Assembly (NCBI GenBank): GCA_001275005.1
Contig: JWZX01003338.1
Span: 1 to 54,903 of the forward strand
From: Chrysochromulina tobinii
Lineage: Eukaryota > Haptophyta > Prymnesiales > Chrysochromulinaceae
Direction of reading: 5' to 3'
DNA: 54,903 bases
Shown here: piece by piece, positions 1 to 10,991 of the stretch
Position numbering within the stretch: the stretch's first letter is position 1
How the letters are laid out: each line of letters starts with the position of its first letter
Notes under the pieces: model-generated
Databases searched by the model: none
What the model was told of the DNA's origin: nothing
What the model saw: only the letters and a program-made list of their open reading frames with translations
Program-made: the position numbers and the translations under genes

Positions 1-1638
1 GTGGTACTGCTGCTGCTAGCGGTGCGCTCGCTGAACCGGGTCTCGCTGCTCGTGCACGACTCGGGCGCTCGCGTGGATGAGCTCTCGACGGTCACCGTCG
101 CCGACCTCATCGAGTCGGTCATGTCCCCTGGCTCACCTTTCGCCATACCATCGATTGAGGCTCTCGCATCCGTGCCCGAGCTCGCCACGAAAACCGCCAT
201 CCTCGCGTGCCCCTTCCGCTTCGACCGTTTCGCATTGGGCGAGTCGAACGTGAAGCAGCTCGAGACATACTTCCAGCTCAGGGTGAGCGACGGGTCGGTG
301 GCTACCGGTAATGCTACCGAGGCCACGCGTACCCGTGCCGCGCAGCTCCTTCTCGTCTCATGCTTGGGCGAGTTCGCGCCCGAGCTGCAGCGAGCTGTCG
401 CCGCGATCCCGCCCTCGCGCAATAGTTCCGAGGGGGGATCCACGCCCTCCGATTCCAAGCGCACGGCAATCGCCTTCCTGCAGCTTGTTCACAGCGCCGT
501 CGATGCGCTGCAGACGGTGGGCGAAACCAGCGCCCCAAGCCCGTCGCCGCTGCAGGCGAGCTCAGCCCGGAATTCACGCAGCATTGGTGGCGGCATGGAC
601 GGCAGCAGCCATGGACCCGGCGGCAGCCTGGGCGGGAGCGTGGGTGAAGGCGACCTGACCAAGTTAGTAAGCAAGCAGGCGCAAGCCGCAATGAAGCAAT
701 TCCTGCGTGCGGCTGAGGGCAACATACGCAAGGAAATGGAGGAGCTTCCGAGCTCCTTTTCGAACTCTTTATCAGGAAGATTATCACGTACGAATTCAAG
801 GAGCTTCAGTAAGGGAGGTTCAGGATGCTTCTCGCCACTTATGCCGAGTACGAGCCCCACGGCCTCGCTGTCGACGGCCGATTCCTCGCTCAAAGCTGTG
901 AGCGAAGACGTGTCGATGCGCGAGGAGCAGGAGCAGGAGCAGGAGCAGGAGGGTGCGCTCTCGACCGCCTTCGTGCGCCTGTACTGCATGCTGCGGTGGC
1001 GGCCGGGCGCGGCGCGACATCTGCAGCTCGCCATTGAGGGCCTGAGCGACGGCGACTGGGGCATCTTGCAGCGTGAGCTGGCGACCGACGCTGAGGGTTC
1101 TACCTCGGTGCTCCCTGCGCGCCGTTCTCAGTTGGTGCTCCTTGACGCATGCCGCATACTGCAGGCCACTGATGAGTGCTCATCGTCAGCGTTGACGGAG
1201 GAGCTCGGTGTCATCATCGGTACCGAGGCACTACCCTCCGCCACCGCGAACGGCCAGCACGACGAGATGCGCGCCACCGCTCTCCGCGTAGGTCTTGAGT
1301 GCCTCGCACAGCTGCTTCTCGTGGTTCGCTCGTCCGTGTCGGAGGAGGATATGACGGCTGACTTTCCTTACGAAGTCTTTTGCGGCAACGCGCTGCGCGT
1401 GGCGTACACGGAGCGGGCGGCCGCGCTGCGCGAAAAGAGGTCCCTGCGCCCGAAGCCAGATTTGAGCTGTCCGGAAGCTCACGTGAGCTGCGGCGCAGAG
1501 ATGACGCTGCCGACCCAGCTGGAGCTGCTCAAGGCGGCGCGCTTCTGCGTGCTGTGCGCCAATCCGCACTACGCTCACCTGGGTCTCGAACCGCCCACGG
1601 ATCGCTCATCCGACTCCGCACTTGTGCACTGGATTTGA
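1..1638 (+). CDS. Hypothetical protein, 5' truncated by the window edge
   Basis: The frame is open from the first base and ends at a TGA at 1636-1638, so the N-terminus lies outside the window and the visible 545 residues are a C-terminal part. GC-rich third positions along the whole frame support real coding. The first 150 residues and the last 220 look helical and Leu/Ala-rich, like a helical-repeat scaffold. Between them is a Ser/Pro/Gly-rich linker (about residues 140-300) with a short EQ repeat at about 305-315, encoded by a GAGCAG microsatellite. I recognise no catalytic motif or family. No partner can be inferred from context: the next gene is on the opposite strand. Confidence 0.55.
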   Translation: MVLLLLAVRSLNRVSLLVHDSGARVDELSTVTVADLIESVMSPGSPFAIPSIEALASVPELATKTAILACPFRFDRFALGESNVKQLETYFQLRVSDGSVATGNATEATRTRAAQLLLVSCLGEFAPELQRAVAAIPPSRNSSEGGSTPSDSKRTAIAFLQLVHSAVDALQTVGETSAPSPSPLQASSARNSRSIGGGMDGSSHGPGGSLGGSVGEGDLTKLVSKQAQAAMKQFLRAAEGNIRKEMEELPSSFSNSLSGRLSRTNSRSFSKGGSGCFSPLMPSTSPTASLSTADSSLKAVSEDVSMREEQEQEQEQEGALSTAFVRLYCMLRWRPGAARHLQLAIEGLSDGDWGILQRELATDAEGSTSVLPARRSQLVLLDACRILQATDECSSSALTEELGVIIGTEALPSATANGQHDEMRATALRVGLECLAQLLLVVRSSVSEEDMTADFPYEVFCGNALRVAYTERAAALREKRSLRPKPDLSCPEAHVSCGAEMTLPTQLELLKAARFCVLCANPHYAHLGLEPPTDRSSDSALVHWI

Positions 1639-1910
1639 AAATCGGGTGGCGGGAACAGGGGAAATAGTGTTCTCGTTTTCACAAATACAAGCATGAAACT
1701 CTACTGATGTCGCGGACACGCATGCATCGGGATACTAAATGACCTTGCCAATTTCGTTGCTCGCGCTCCCCGCCAGCATGATGCGACATGGCGGCCGCAC
1801 TTACTCAGCGTGGGAGACGACAGAGGCGGGCCGTGTCACGGAGCTCCACGCGCGTGAATATGAGGACCACCAGCGCGTCGGTTGGCACGCGGCCCCTCGA
1901 GGCAATTTGC

Positions 1911-2648
1911 TCACCTGCCGTTCGGCGTCACGTGGACCATTGGGTGAGTCTGAAAGTTGTGCGTCGGGTGGCGGAGCTGTCGCGCTCTCTGAAGGATCTC
2001 GGGTTTGCCCTGCTTCAGGTAGACCGCGCCGCAGCAGACCACACACAGGTCAAACAGACCGCCCTGCTCCTCGCGGCACTCGGCGCAATGATAGTAACGA
2101 TTGACCACGTCACCGCAGAGGTCGCATGAGGCTGTGCTGCCTGGCAGCGGATACTCGGCCTCGCCATGAGCCTCCGGCTCCTGTGTCTGCATCATCATCA
2201 TCATCTGTCGTTGCTGTTGCTGTTGCTGCTGTTGCGGTGGCACGCGCATCGGCCCGTTGCCGGTCTCACGGCTCGGCCCGTCTATTCCAGGGGCGAATTT
2301 CGCGTGCTTGCCGCCGAACTCGGGTCGCGCGGGCGGTAACTCGTTACGCGCCTGCCCCTGGTTGTACGCCGCCTGTGTTGCGTCGTACACCGCCTGGCCC
2401 TTGAAGGTGCCCTGCAACTGGTTTGCGTCCCACGCCAAGTGGCCTTGGCCGAGTGCCCCCTTCATCCCGTTGCCGCTCTCGCGCTCGCGGTAAATCTTCG
2501 ATTGGCGCACGACGGGGCGTTCGCCCAGCTTGTTGTCACGCTCTATGCTGCTCGCCGGCGATCCGAAGGTCATGCGGGGCGGCATGTCGTGTTTCTCGAC
2601 GTCAACTCTCTCGGCGAGCCGAAAATTGCTGCCGTCCGTCGACGTCAT
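1911..2648 (-). CDS. ZZ-like zinc-finger protein
   Basis: The first ATG in frame is at 2648; codons upstream are non-ATG. The 245-residue product has a disordered, Gln/Met-rich middle (poly-Gln then poly-Met at about residues 140-152). Its C-terminal Cys/His domain (about 175-242) has the order CxxC, CxxC, CxxC, then paired His residues, as in ZZ-type zinc fingers, which bind peptides or other proteins. No nuclease or kinase domain is visible. The stop at 1911 overlaps a good splice donor (GGCAG then GTGAGC, break after 1915). The message may therefore splice to a short last exon, for example ending at the TAA near 1801. The alternative is that the protein simply ends here. It is divergent from the kinesin locus. 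Confidence 0.65.
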   Translation of the reverse strand: MTSTDGSNFRLAERVDVEKHDMPPRMTFGSPASSIERDNKLGERPVVRQSKIYRERESGNGMKGALGQGHLAWDANQLQGTFKGQAVYDATQAAYNQGQARNELPPARPEFGGKHAKFAPGIDGPSRETGNGPMRVPPQQQQQQQQRQMMMMMQTQEPEAHGEAEYPLPGSTASCDLCGDVVNRYYHCAECREEQGGLFDLCVVCCGAVYLKQGKPEILQRARQLRHPTHNFQTHPMVHVTPNGR

Positions 2649-2881
2649 CACGTTCAATCAACGCAGTTTGGCGCTGTGAGTTACACGTACAAGAGGAAAG
2701 CGTTTTGAAGGAACCGCGTTTCCCGTGCCCTTTTCAGATGAAAGCCGATTTTTGCTCTGATGTTTTGCGGCGTCGCGCATCTCGAATTTTTGCGATTCCA
2801 CAGAAGGGCATCGGTCCAAACGCCCCTTCTAGAGGCGAGAGAAAAAAATTTGAGACCGGACCGGGCGTCTTGCCGATCAAC
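2649..2881. promoter_or_regulatory. Divergent intergenic region between ZZ-like gene and kinesin locus
   Basis: These 233 bases separate two gene starts that face away from each other, so the segment must hold both promoters or one shared bidirectional promoter. It is noticeably richer in A/T than the flanking coding DNA. I see no clear TATA box or other named element. The regulatory role is inferred from position only. Confidence 0.4.
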
Positions 2882-5800
2882 ATGGCACCTAAACGGAGCT
2901 CATCGCCAGCTCCATCGAAAAAGAAGGACAACGCCTCTCCCGCGCCTGTGCGTCCGCCCGCCACTGGCAAGGTGCGCAGCCATTCGGCGCCCCGCTTCGC
3001 TGCGGCCGCTCCGCTGAGAGCTGTGTCCGATGGGCCATTGACTCAAGTGGCCTCGCGCCCGTACCGCCGAGCGTGCGCGCGCTCTGACGTGCTCCTCCTC
3101 CCTCCCCCGCGTGCATAGGGCGGCGACAAATCCTCGCGCTCGTCGTCGCCGCTTCCCGAGAAGCCCGACAAGGCCGACAAGAAGAAGTCTTCCGTCGTCG
3201 GGGCAGCGCCCGAGGTGAAGAAAATGAAGTCAGCGGGCTCATCGAACGATCTTGAGGACATGGACGACATGTCGTCGCCGCTGACGCTCGGCGAGGGTGC
3301 GCGCGTGAAGGCATGGGTCAAGATGGCCGCCGGCGCGAGCTCAGGCGTCGATGCCGAGGACGCGATCTGCGTGCGCTCGGAGGTGGCCGAGGGAGGCGCC
3401 GTCGTCGTGTACGCGCTGGACGGCGCCGGCCGCAAGATGCAGACGGCGGTGGTGGATGGCGTGATCTCGGACTCGGAGCCGCTCGCCGCCAAGAACGCCG
3501 ACATGCTCTCCCCGCTCGTCGATAATGTGATGTGCGAGCCTGACCTGAAGATCAGCTGCCTGTTGTGCTACGGCGAAGACGGCACCGGCCTGTCGGAAGC
3601 AATGACGGGCAATCAGAGCCTGGTGACGCAGACGGCGCAAAAGATGCTCGCGCAGACTGCGGGCGCAGGCGCGAACTGCACCGTCTACCTCGGCGTCACC
3701 CTCATCGCCATGGAGCTTCTCTTCGACTTGCTCGAGCCCTCCAGCGGCCGCGAGATGGAGATCACCGAGACGCAGTTCGCCGGCGTCACCATCCACGGCG
3801 GACACTGGCAGTCGCTGAGCTCGGCGGCAGCCGTTGGCCCGCTGCTCGCCAAGGCGAGCGCCAACCGCGAGTCCACGATGGCCTCCCTGGGCGGCGGTCT
3901 TTCGCAGCGCAGCTGCACCGTGTACTCTCTGCGCTGGGGCGCGACCGACGGTTCCGCATATGGAAACTCGATCATCATCGTGGAACTCGCCGCACCGCCA
4001 ATTGTGCGCGCATCGGGCGTTCCCGGCCTCAACCTGGACGACTACTGCTCCATCAACACCTCGCTCAAGACGTTGACCAAGTGCCTCACCGCCATGGGCT
4101 CGAAGAAGAAGGCAGCCACGCCCCCGCTGCGCGACTCGCGCCTCACGCACGCCCTCGGCCTCGTGCTCGGCGACGACACCGCCCTGCTGCACGCGCTGGT
4201 CTTCGTGCCGGCGCGCCGTGGCAAGCGCGCCGAGGCGTGCGCCGCTCTCGGCTGGGCGAGCAAGGCGAGCGCCGCGCGCCTCAAGAAGGAAGTGTACTCG
4301 TCGGCCTCGTCCAAGGCCCTGGTGAGCTCGCTACAAGGCGTGGTGGCCTCCCTCGAGGAGCCTGGGCCCGAGATGGAGTCGGAGATGCGTGACCAGATGA
4401 AGCCGAAGCCGGAGGCGCTCGCGCAGCTCAAGGCGGCCGCCGAGCAGAAGCGCGGGGTCCTCTCGGAGGTCGAGGCCGAGCTCCGAGCGTCGAAGGCCAA
4501 GGTCGACGACGCCAAGGCGCGCAACCAGGCCGCCAAGAGCGAGCGTGTCAAGGAGCAGCAGGAGGTCAAGGACGCCATCCAGGACCTCAAGCAGCAGGAG
4601 GAGGGCGTCCGGAGCGGCAAGGAGCTGCAGAAGGCCATGGACACTCTCAAGAAGAGCATCACCGAGGACAAAGCCGAGATGCGCCGCCAGCTCGAGGAGC
4701 TCGAGCAAAAGGTCACAGATGCCAAGGCCGACCTCGTCGGCATCGGCGCGCAGACCGACAAGCTCGACGATGGCGCGCCGGGCATGTGCGACGCGCTCAT
4801 CGAGAAGGGGCGCATGTACGTCGACGACGGCAAGAACAAGTACGCCTCGCTCATGTTCATGAGCGCGATCAAGCTGATGGAGTCGATCGGCCTCGGGCGC
4901 TCAGCGTTCGTGGTGCCGCCCGTCTCGGCGCTCGCCGACCTGTACTCCGCCGAGGGCATGGATGAGGAGGCGATCGCTCTCTACAAGCAGGCGTACTCGA
5001 TCGAGAAGGACTCGAGTGGCCCCGATGCGCCCGCGCTCGCGCGCCACCTGCAGAAGCTCGGTGCCGCGTATGAGAAGCAGGGCAAGATGGAGGCGGCCAC
5101 GCTCACGCTCGAGGAGGCGGGCTCGGTGCTCGAGCACGCGCACGGCCCCGACCACCCTGAAGTGATCGCGATCCGCGAGCAGCTCGCGTTGCTCATCGAG
5201 CCCGAGGAGGAGGAGGAGGAGGAGCTCGAGGACGACGAGATCGACGTGGAGCCCTCGGGCGACGCACCGCATCATATGGACCGAATGTCGGAGATGCCGA
5301 GCGGCGGCGTGCTCGAGTCGAAACACTCGGACCTCGCCTCGCCGCGCTCGGCGCAGGCCGCGCAGGCGATGGCCGAGGAGGCTGGCAAGAAGGGCGATGC
5401 CAAGAAGCCCGCCAAGGCCGGCGCCAAGCCCAAGAAGGGTGACAAGACCGACAAGGAGGCCAAGGAAGAGGTAACTACCAAGGGCGCGAAGCCCAAGAAG
5501 GGTGCCAAGGGCGACAAGGCTGCCAAGGAGAACAAGGAGGGCGACGCCAAGCCAAAGAAGGGCAAGAAGAGTGCCGCCGCAACCGGCGACGCGGATGGCG
5601 AGGAGGCGGTCGCCATCAGGCCGCAAGGCGCCGTCAAGCAGTCGATCGTTGCGGGCGCTGACGAAGCGACGGTCCAAAAGTTTTCGTCGCAGCGCATGAA
5701 GGAGCGCGTCAAGGCACGGATGAAGCGCGTGAACGAGGAGGAGGAGGGCAGCTCAAAGCAGCTCTCGCTCTCGCTCGGCTTGCCGCCGTCGCTCCCTCCG

Positions 5801-8800
5801 CCTTCGGAGCGCGACAACACGCCGGACAACGCGTCCGACCTTCCGGAGTCTCTCCAGAAGAAGCGCGACCTGTTCCGCGCTCGAATGGCGTCGCACAAGG
5901 CTTCGCAGGAGTCGCGCGAGGCCATCAAGGCGAGCCGCGCCGAGCGCGAGGGCCAATGGCGGCGTCGGCGCGAGGACGAGGACGAGGACGAGGACGACGA
6001 GGAGGAGGAGGAAGAGGAGGAGGGCGAGGAGGAGGAGTTCGGCGAGGAGGATGCAGACGGCTCCGAGCTCACCATGATCGAGTCCGAGCTCTTCGAGATC
6101 ATGGGCTCGGCGAACAAGTCGGCGCAAAAGGAGGACTGGGCGGACGTGCTCGACCAGTCGGCGAAGCTCGAGGGCCACCTGACCCGCGCCAAGGGCAAGG
6201 TGGCCGCGTGCGCGACCGCGGCGCGCGTGCTGCTCAACACAGGCCTTCGCCACTCGAGCGACATTACGGACGAGCCGCGCGTGCGCTCCATCCTCGGATG
6301 CCTGATGATCGTCGAGTGGTGCGTGCCCACGTGCCCCGAGGCCTTCCGCCAGGCCATCGCGTCCGACCGGTGGGTGCGCAAGCTCGTCTCGCTCTGCGGC
6401 AAGGACCAGTCCGATCAACTCCTCGTGCGCACGACGACCATGCAGCTGCTCGCCAACTGGGCGCAGTGGTATGGCTCGCAGCCCGCATGCGCCGGCTTCG
6501 AGAAGGCGCTCGAGATGCTCGAGAACGAGGGGTTCGAGCCGCCGGAGGCCGCGTCGCGCGATTCCGACGAGCTCGAGATGACGGCACGCCAGGCGACCGC
6601 TCGCGAGTTCAACCCGCTCGGCAAGGGCGCGCTCGGCGTGCCTGGCCTGCAGCTCCAGCTCCAGCTGCCCCTCGCAGGCTCGCATCTGGGCTCGCACTTG
6701 GGCAACAACAACTCCAAGATCGCCACGGAACTCGACATTATGCGCGAGGACGTGCGCACGCTCGAAACGGCGCTTGTCAAGCTGGGCGCCAACGGCGAGG
6801 GCAAGCTCAACGCCATCGAGCTCGCGGACGCCGTGCAGGCGGCCACCGATACGCGGGGTTGGCAGTCGCGACTCACCATGCTCCTCGACGAGCTGCCGAC
6901 TGACGGAACCGCCGGCACCCACCGCGGCGAGGTCTTCCCTGAGAAGACGAAGAAGGAGATGCACGCCCTGCTCGAGCAAATCACGGACCTGCTCGCCAAG
7001 TGGTCGATCGCCGCTCCGCGCGAGCGAAGGGGACGCTCGACCATCCAGGGAGCATGGTCGACTCCCTCCGAGGAGGCAGAGCGCAAGGTCGGCAAGAAGC
7101 CGACGGTCGCGGAGATCAAGGCGTCGGGCTCCATCGGCGGCGTGGCGCTGCCCTCGTTGTTCACGCCGCGCGACCTGAACAAGATTGGTCTCACTGCGGC
7201 GGGCCAGCTCAAGGAGGGAGAGAAGCTCGCCACCCCGCGCAACCCGCAATTCTTCGTGAGCAACCCGAAGCTGCTCACCGCGCGCGGCCCACTCCAGGTG
7301 CCTCCGGAGATGGCCGCGCAGCTCTCTTCGCGTGGGGGGCTCAAGCCGCTCGCCTCGCACCGGCAAGCGATGGGCAACGGCGCCGCCGCGACCACCAACC
7401 TCGCGTCCAACCGCAACAAGAGCCGCGTGCCCGGCGGCGACTCGGCGCGCTCGGCGCGCACTGGGTTCGCCACCATGGAGGACCCCCCCGATGCCCGGGA
7501 TGGTCAAGGTGCCCTCCCTCTCGCTGCCCACCGAGCAGCTGCCGCACCTCGACCTCGCCATTGCATCCAACCGCACCAACCGTAACGGCACGAACCGCAC
7601 GGCGCGCCCGGAGACGGCGGCGCCCAGCTCGTTTGGCGACGACGATGACGTCTTCGGCCGCGACATGCACTCGCTCTCATACCTCGACCTCGCGCTGCCT
7701 GGCCGCGGTGGTAAGATGATGTTCGAGGGCGAGCCTGACTTTTTCGCCTCGGGCTTCATGGACGACTCGCTCTTCTACGTGGATCAAGACCCGTCCGCGG
7801 GGCTCGACGCGCAGCTCGCCGAGCTCTCGCTGCTCCTCGGCGGCGATGCGTGGAACGCGCCCCAGTTCCTGCAGGAGATGCTCATGCTCCAGATGCAGGC
7901 CGAGGCGTGGCGCATGCAATGGTCCGTCGCGATGCAGGAGAATGAGGAGCTGCGTACCCAGCTGTACGACACGCGCAACTCGCTCGAGGCCGCGGGCGGC
8001 GGCGGCTCCGGCGGTGAGCACTGGCGCGAGCTGTGCATCTCGATTGCCAAGTCGGCCGAGGACGAGAAGGGCACGATCCTCGAGCAGATCCGCGTGATGC
8101 GCGACGACATCGACGTGGTTGAGATTGTCGATTCGGAGCGCAAGGAGGCCCTCGACGAGCTCATGGAGGCCGCTGAAGAGTCGCGCCGCGCTGCGGATGA
8201 ATGGTCGGCCAAAGCGAACGAGGTGATCAAGAAGCGCAACGAGCTCAACGCGGCGCTCTACCAGGCGGACGCGGCGGCGGCCGACCAGGAGGCTGACGTG
8301 GAGGCGCAGACTCTCTCCCTCGAGGAGCAGGCACGCAAGGCGCAACTGGCCGAGGAGGAGGCGGAGGCGCTCCTGCAGAAGCTCGAGGAGGAGGAGCTTG
8401 CCTTTGAGGCGACGCTGCGCGAGCTCGAAGAGGAGCACAAGGAGGCCGTGCAGAGCCTCGCGGCCGACGCGTCGAACAACGACGACGACGTGCAGCAGGC
8501 GTCCGCTGCGATGAACCAGTGGCGCACGCAGTGGGAGGAGGAGCTGACGGAGAAGAACTCAATCGACGCCGAGCTGCTCACGCTGCGCTCTGAGTTCCAG
8601 AAATCGTCGGCCACGTATGAGCGCGAGATCGAGGGGCTCAAGGAGCTCCTCGGCAAGGAGAAGCAGCTGCGCAAGGAGATGGGCGCGAGCCTCGAGACGG
8701 AGGAGGCGGAGCTCGAGCGGAGCGCGGCGCTGCTCGAGCAGCAGAGGGAGCAGGTCAACTCACAGCAGGAGGGCAAGCTGAGGGAGGCCCAAAAGTCGTC

Positions 8801-10991
8801 CGAGACCGAGGCCCAGTTGAGCGCCATCAAGGCGGAAGAGGAGGCGGCGCGCGCGCGCTGGGAAGAGGCGCTCAAGGCTTCGAAGCTCGCCCAGGGCGAA
8901 GCCGACGCGATTCGCGCCGCCGCGGGCGGCGAGGCGGGCAGTGTGCAAGAGCAGATCGCAAGCTTGCGTGCCCAGCTCGAGGAGGCCATGTCAGAGGCGG
9001 CCAAATACGAGGGCGTGCAGGCCAAGCTCGACGAGACGCTCGCGATGGCACAGTCGCTCAAGGCGGAGGCCGCCGCGCTGCGTGCGCAGACCGATCAGGA
9101 AGCGGCGTCGGCCTCTTCCGAGCACTCGGTTCTGCAGGAAGCGCTCAGCGACGCCAAGTCGGCGGACGTCAAGTGGGCGCAGGAGCAGGCGCTGCAGGTG
9201 ACCGCCAAGGCAAACCTGGTCGATGAGGTGAATGCACTCAAGCGCGAGGCCAAGGAACTCACCGACGCGCACAACACCGAGGTGGAGCGCCTGCGAGATC
9301 GCCTGGGCCAACTGGAGCGCGTGCACGACACGCTCGACGCGACGCTTGCCGAGGAGGAGGCGGCTCATGAACAGGCCGTCAAGGAGAAGAAAGACTCGCA
9401 GGGGGGTGCCCAGGCCTCCAAGGCGGCGGCCATCGCCGAGATCGTCGCGCAGCACGAGGCGGTACGCTCTGAACTAGCCGATGTGCGCACGAAGCTCACG
9501 CAGGAGCAGCGCGAGCGTACGGCGGCAGAGGAGAAGATGAAGGAGGCACGCGAGCAGGCAGAGGCCAAGAGTGGCGACGCCGAGGAGCGCGAGAAGCGGC
9601 TCACGCAGGCGCTCGCGGGGCTTCGCGGCGAGCGCGCGCGCATCGAGAAGGAGGCGTCCGCCGAAAAGGCGCGCTTCGAGCAGCTCATCGCGGGGCTCAC
9701 GGGCGAGAACGAGGAGACGCGACGCAAGCAAAAAGAGGCTGAGGAGCGCGGCGTCGAGTTCGAGAAGCAGTGGGTGAGCGAGTCCAAACTGCGCAAGGAG
9801 CTGCATAACCAGCTCGAGGAGATGGTGGGCAACCTGCGCGTGTACTGCCGTGTGCGTCCCGCCAAGGGCGACGAGAAGGGCTTGCCGATGTCGGTCGAGG
9901 TGAAGGGCTCGGACACTGTCATCGTCACGGACTACGAAGATGACAAGAAGGAGCCGAGGAAGTTTACGTTCACGCAGGTGTACGGCGGCGACTCAAAGCA
10001 GGAGGACGTTTTCAAGGGCTGTGAGTCGCTCATGACTTCGGTGCTCGACGGCTTCAACGTGTGCATCTTCGCTTACGGCCAGTCCGGCACGGGCAAGACC
10101 TTCACGATGAACGGCACCGACGAATTACCGGGCCTCGTGCCGCGGGCGATGTCCAAGATCTTCGATCTCGTGGCTGAGCGCGTGGACAACTACCAGCACG
10201 AGTGCTTCATCTCGATGATAGAGATCTACAACGAGTCAATCCGCGATCTGCTGCGCGACCCGAAGGTGGATGTGTCCAAGCTCAAGTACGACATCATGCG
10301 CGATCAGCTCATGGGCATGTACGTCAAGGACCTCACCTCTGAGCAGTGCCACACCGCCTCGCATGCCAAGAAGCTCATCACACAGGGCGACAAGAATCGC
10401 TCTGTCGCGTCCACCGGGCTGAACGACGTCTCCTCGCGCTCGCACATGGTGGTAACGCTCACCATCCGCACCAAGAACCTCAAGGCAGGCGACACGTACG
10501 TGGGCAAGCTCTCGCTCGTCGACCTCGCAGGCTCCGAGCGTCTCTCCAAGTCGAATACGACCGGCCAGGCGCAAAAAGAGTCGATGGCGATCAACAAGTC
10601 GCTCTCAGCGCTCGGCACCGTGATCGCGTCGCTCGCGACCAACGAGAAGCACGTGCCTTACCGCGACTCGAAGCTCACGTACCTGTTGCAGGACTCGCTC
10701 GGTGGTAACTCGAAGACGCTCATGTTCGTCAACTGCGGCCCGGCGCAGCAGAACTGCGCTGAGACGAAGAACTCCCTCGACTTTGCTTCGCGCGCCAAGA
10801 CGGTAGCCCTCGGTAAGGCGACCAAGAACCGCACCGAGGACGATGAAGGCGGTGCTGGCGACAAGGCGGGCAAGGCGTCCACCGTCATGGCGGCCGCCAC
10901 CAAACTTGGCAGTGACCATGCGGCCGCGCCATCCGCCGAAGCGCCCAAGGCCTCGGCACGCGGCAAGCCGGCCGCCAAGCCGAAAAAGTAA
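2882..10991 (+). CDS. Giant two-motor kinesin with TPR and VHS/GAT-like modules (one frame break)
   Basis: Exon 1 is 2882-2971 and the intron 2972-3118 (GT-AG, phase 0); exon 2 follows. The frame breaks at a 7-C run (7483-7489). Reading six Cs gives one protein of about 2653 residues. Domains in order: degenerate kinesin motor about 90-400 (GEDGTGLSE at 182-190 in place of the P-loop, SQRSC for SSRSH, ELAAPP for DLAGSE, but a kept INTSL and LRDSRLT core); coiled coil about 430-580; kinesin-light-chain-like TPRs about 632-725; Lys-rich and acidic low complexity; VHS about 1014-1175; GAT-like helices about 1229-1330; long coiled coil about 1600-2260; intact kinesin-14 motor with the P-loop GQSGTGKT near 2350, NDVSSRSH and DLAGSE. 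C-terminal motors of this type usually move toward microtubule minus ends. VHS-GAT modules bind ubiquitinated endosomal cargo in other proteins. The alternative is two overlapping genes, 2882-7585 and 7491-10991. Confidence 0.8.
7483..7489 (+). other. Seven-C homopolymer where the kinesin reading frame changes
   Basis: Upstream of this run the coding frame is the one shared with exon 2. Downstream, the frame starting at 7491 is clearly coding, while the upstream frame meets a TGA at 7583-7585. Removing one C joins both frames without an intervening stop. There is no GT within reach that would make an intron with the right phase. A sequencing or assembly length error is the simplest explanation. 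A real indel or a programmed +1 slip are alternatives. Confidence 0.75.

Noticed and set aside
7332-7500. Independent start of the C-terminal kinesin gene at 7332 or 7491
   Set aside because: The upstream part from 7332 is the wrong frame of the first half, and a start at 7491 would require overlapping same-strand eukaryotic genes. The fused reading is simpler, though not proven.
5753-7759. 668-residue open frame on the minus strand inside the kinesin gene
   Set aside because: It is antisense to a strongly coding region. Its Leu/Arg/Ala-rich translation is the usual shadow of GC-rich third positions.
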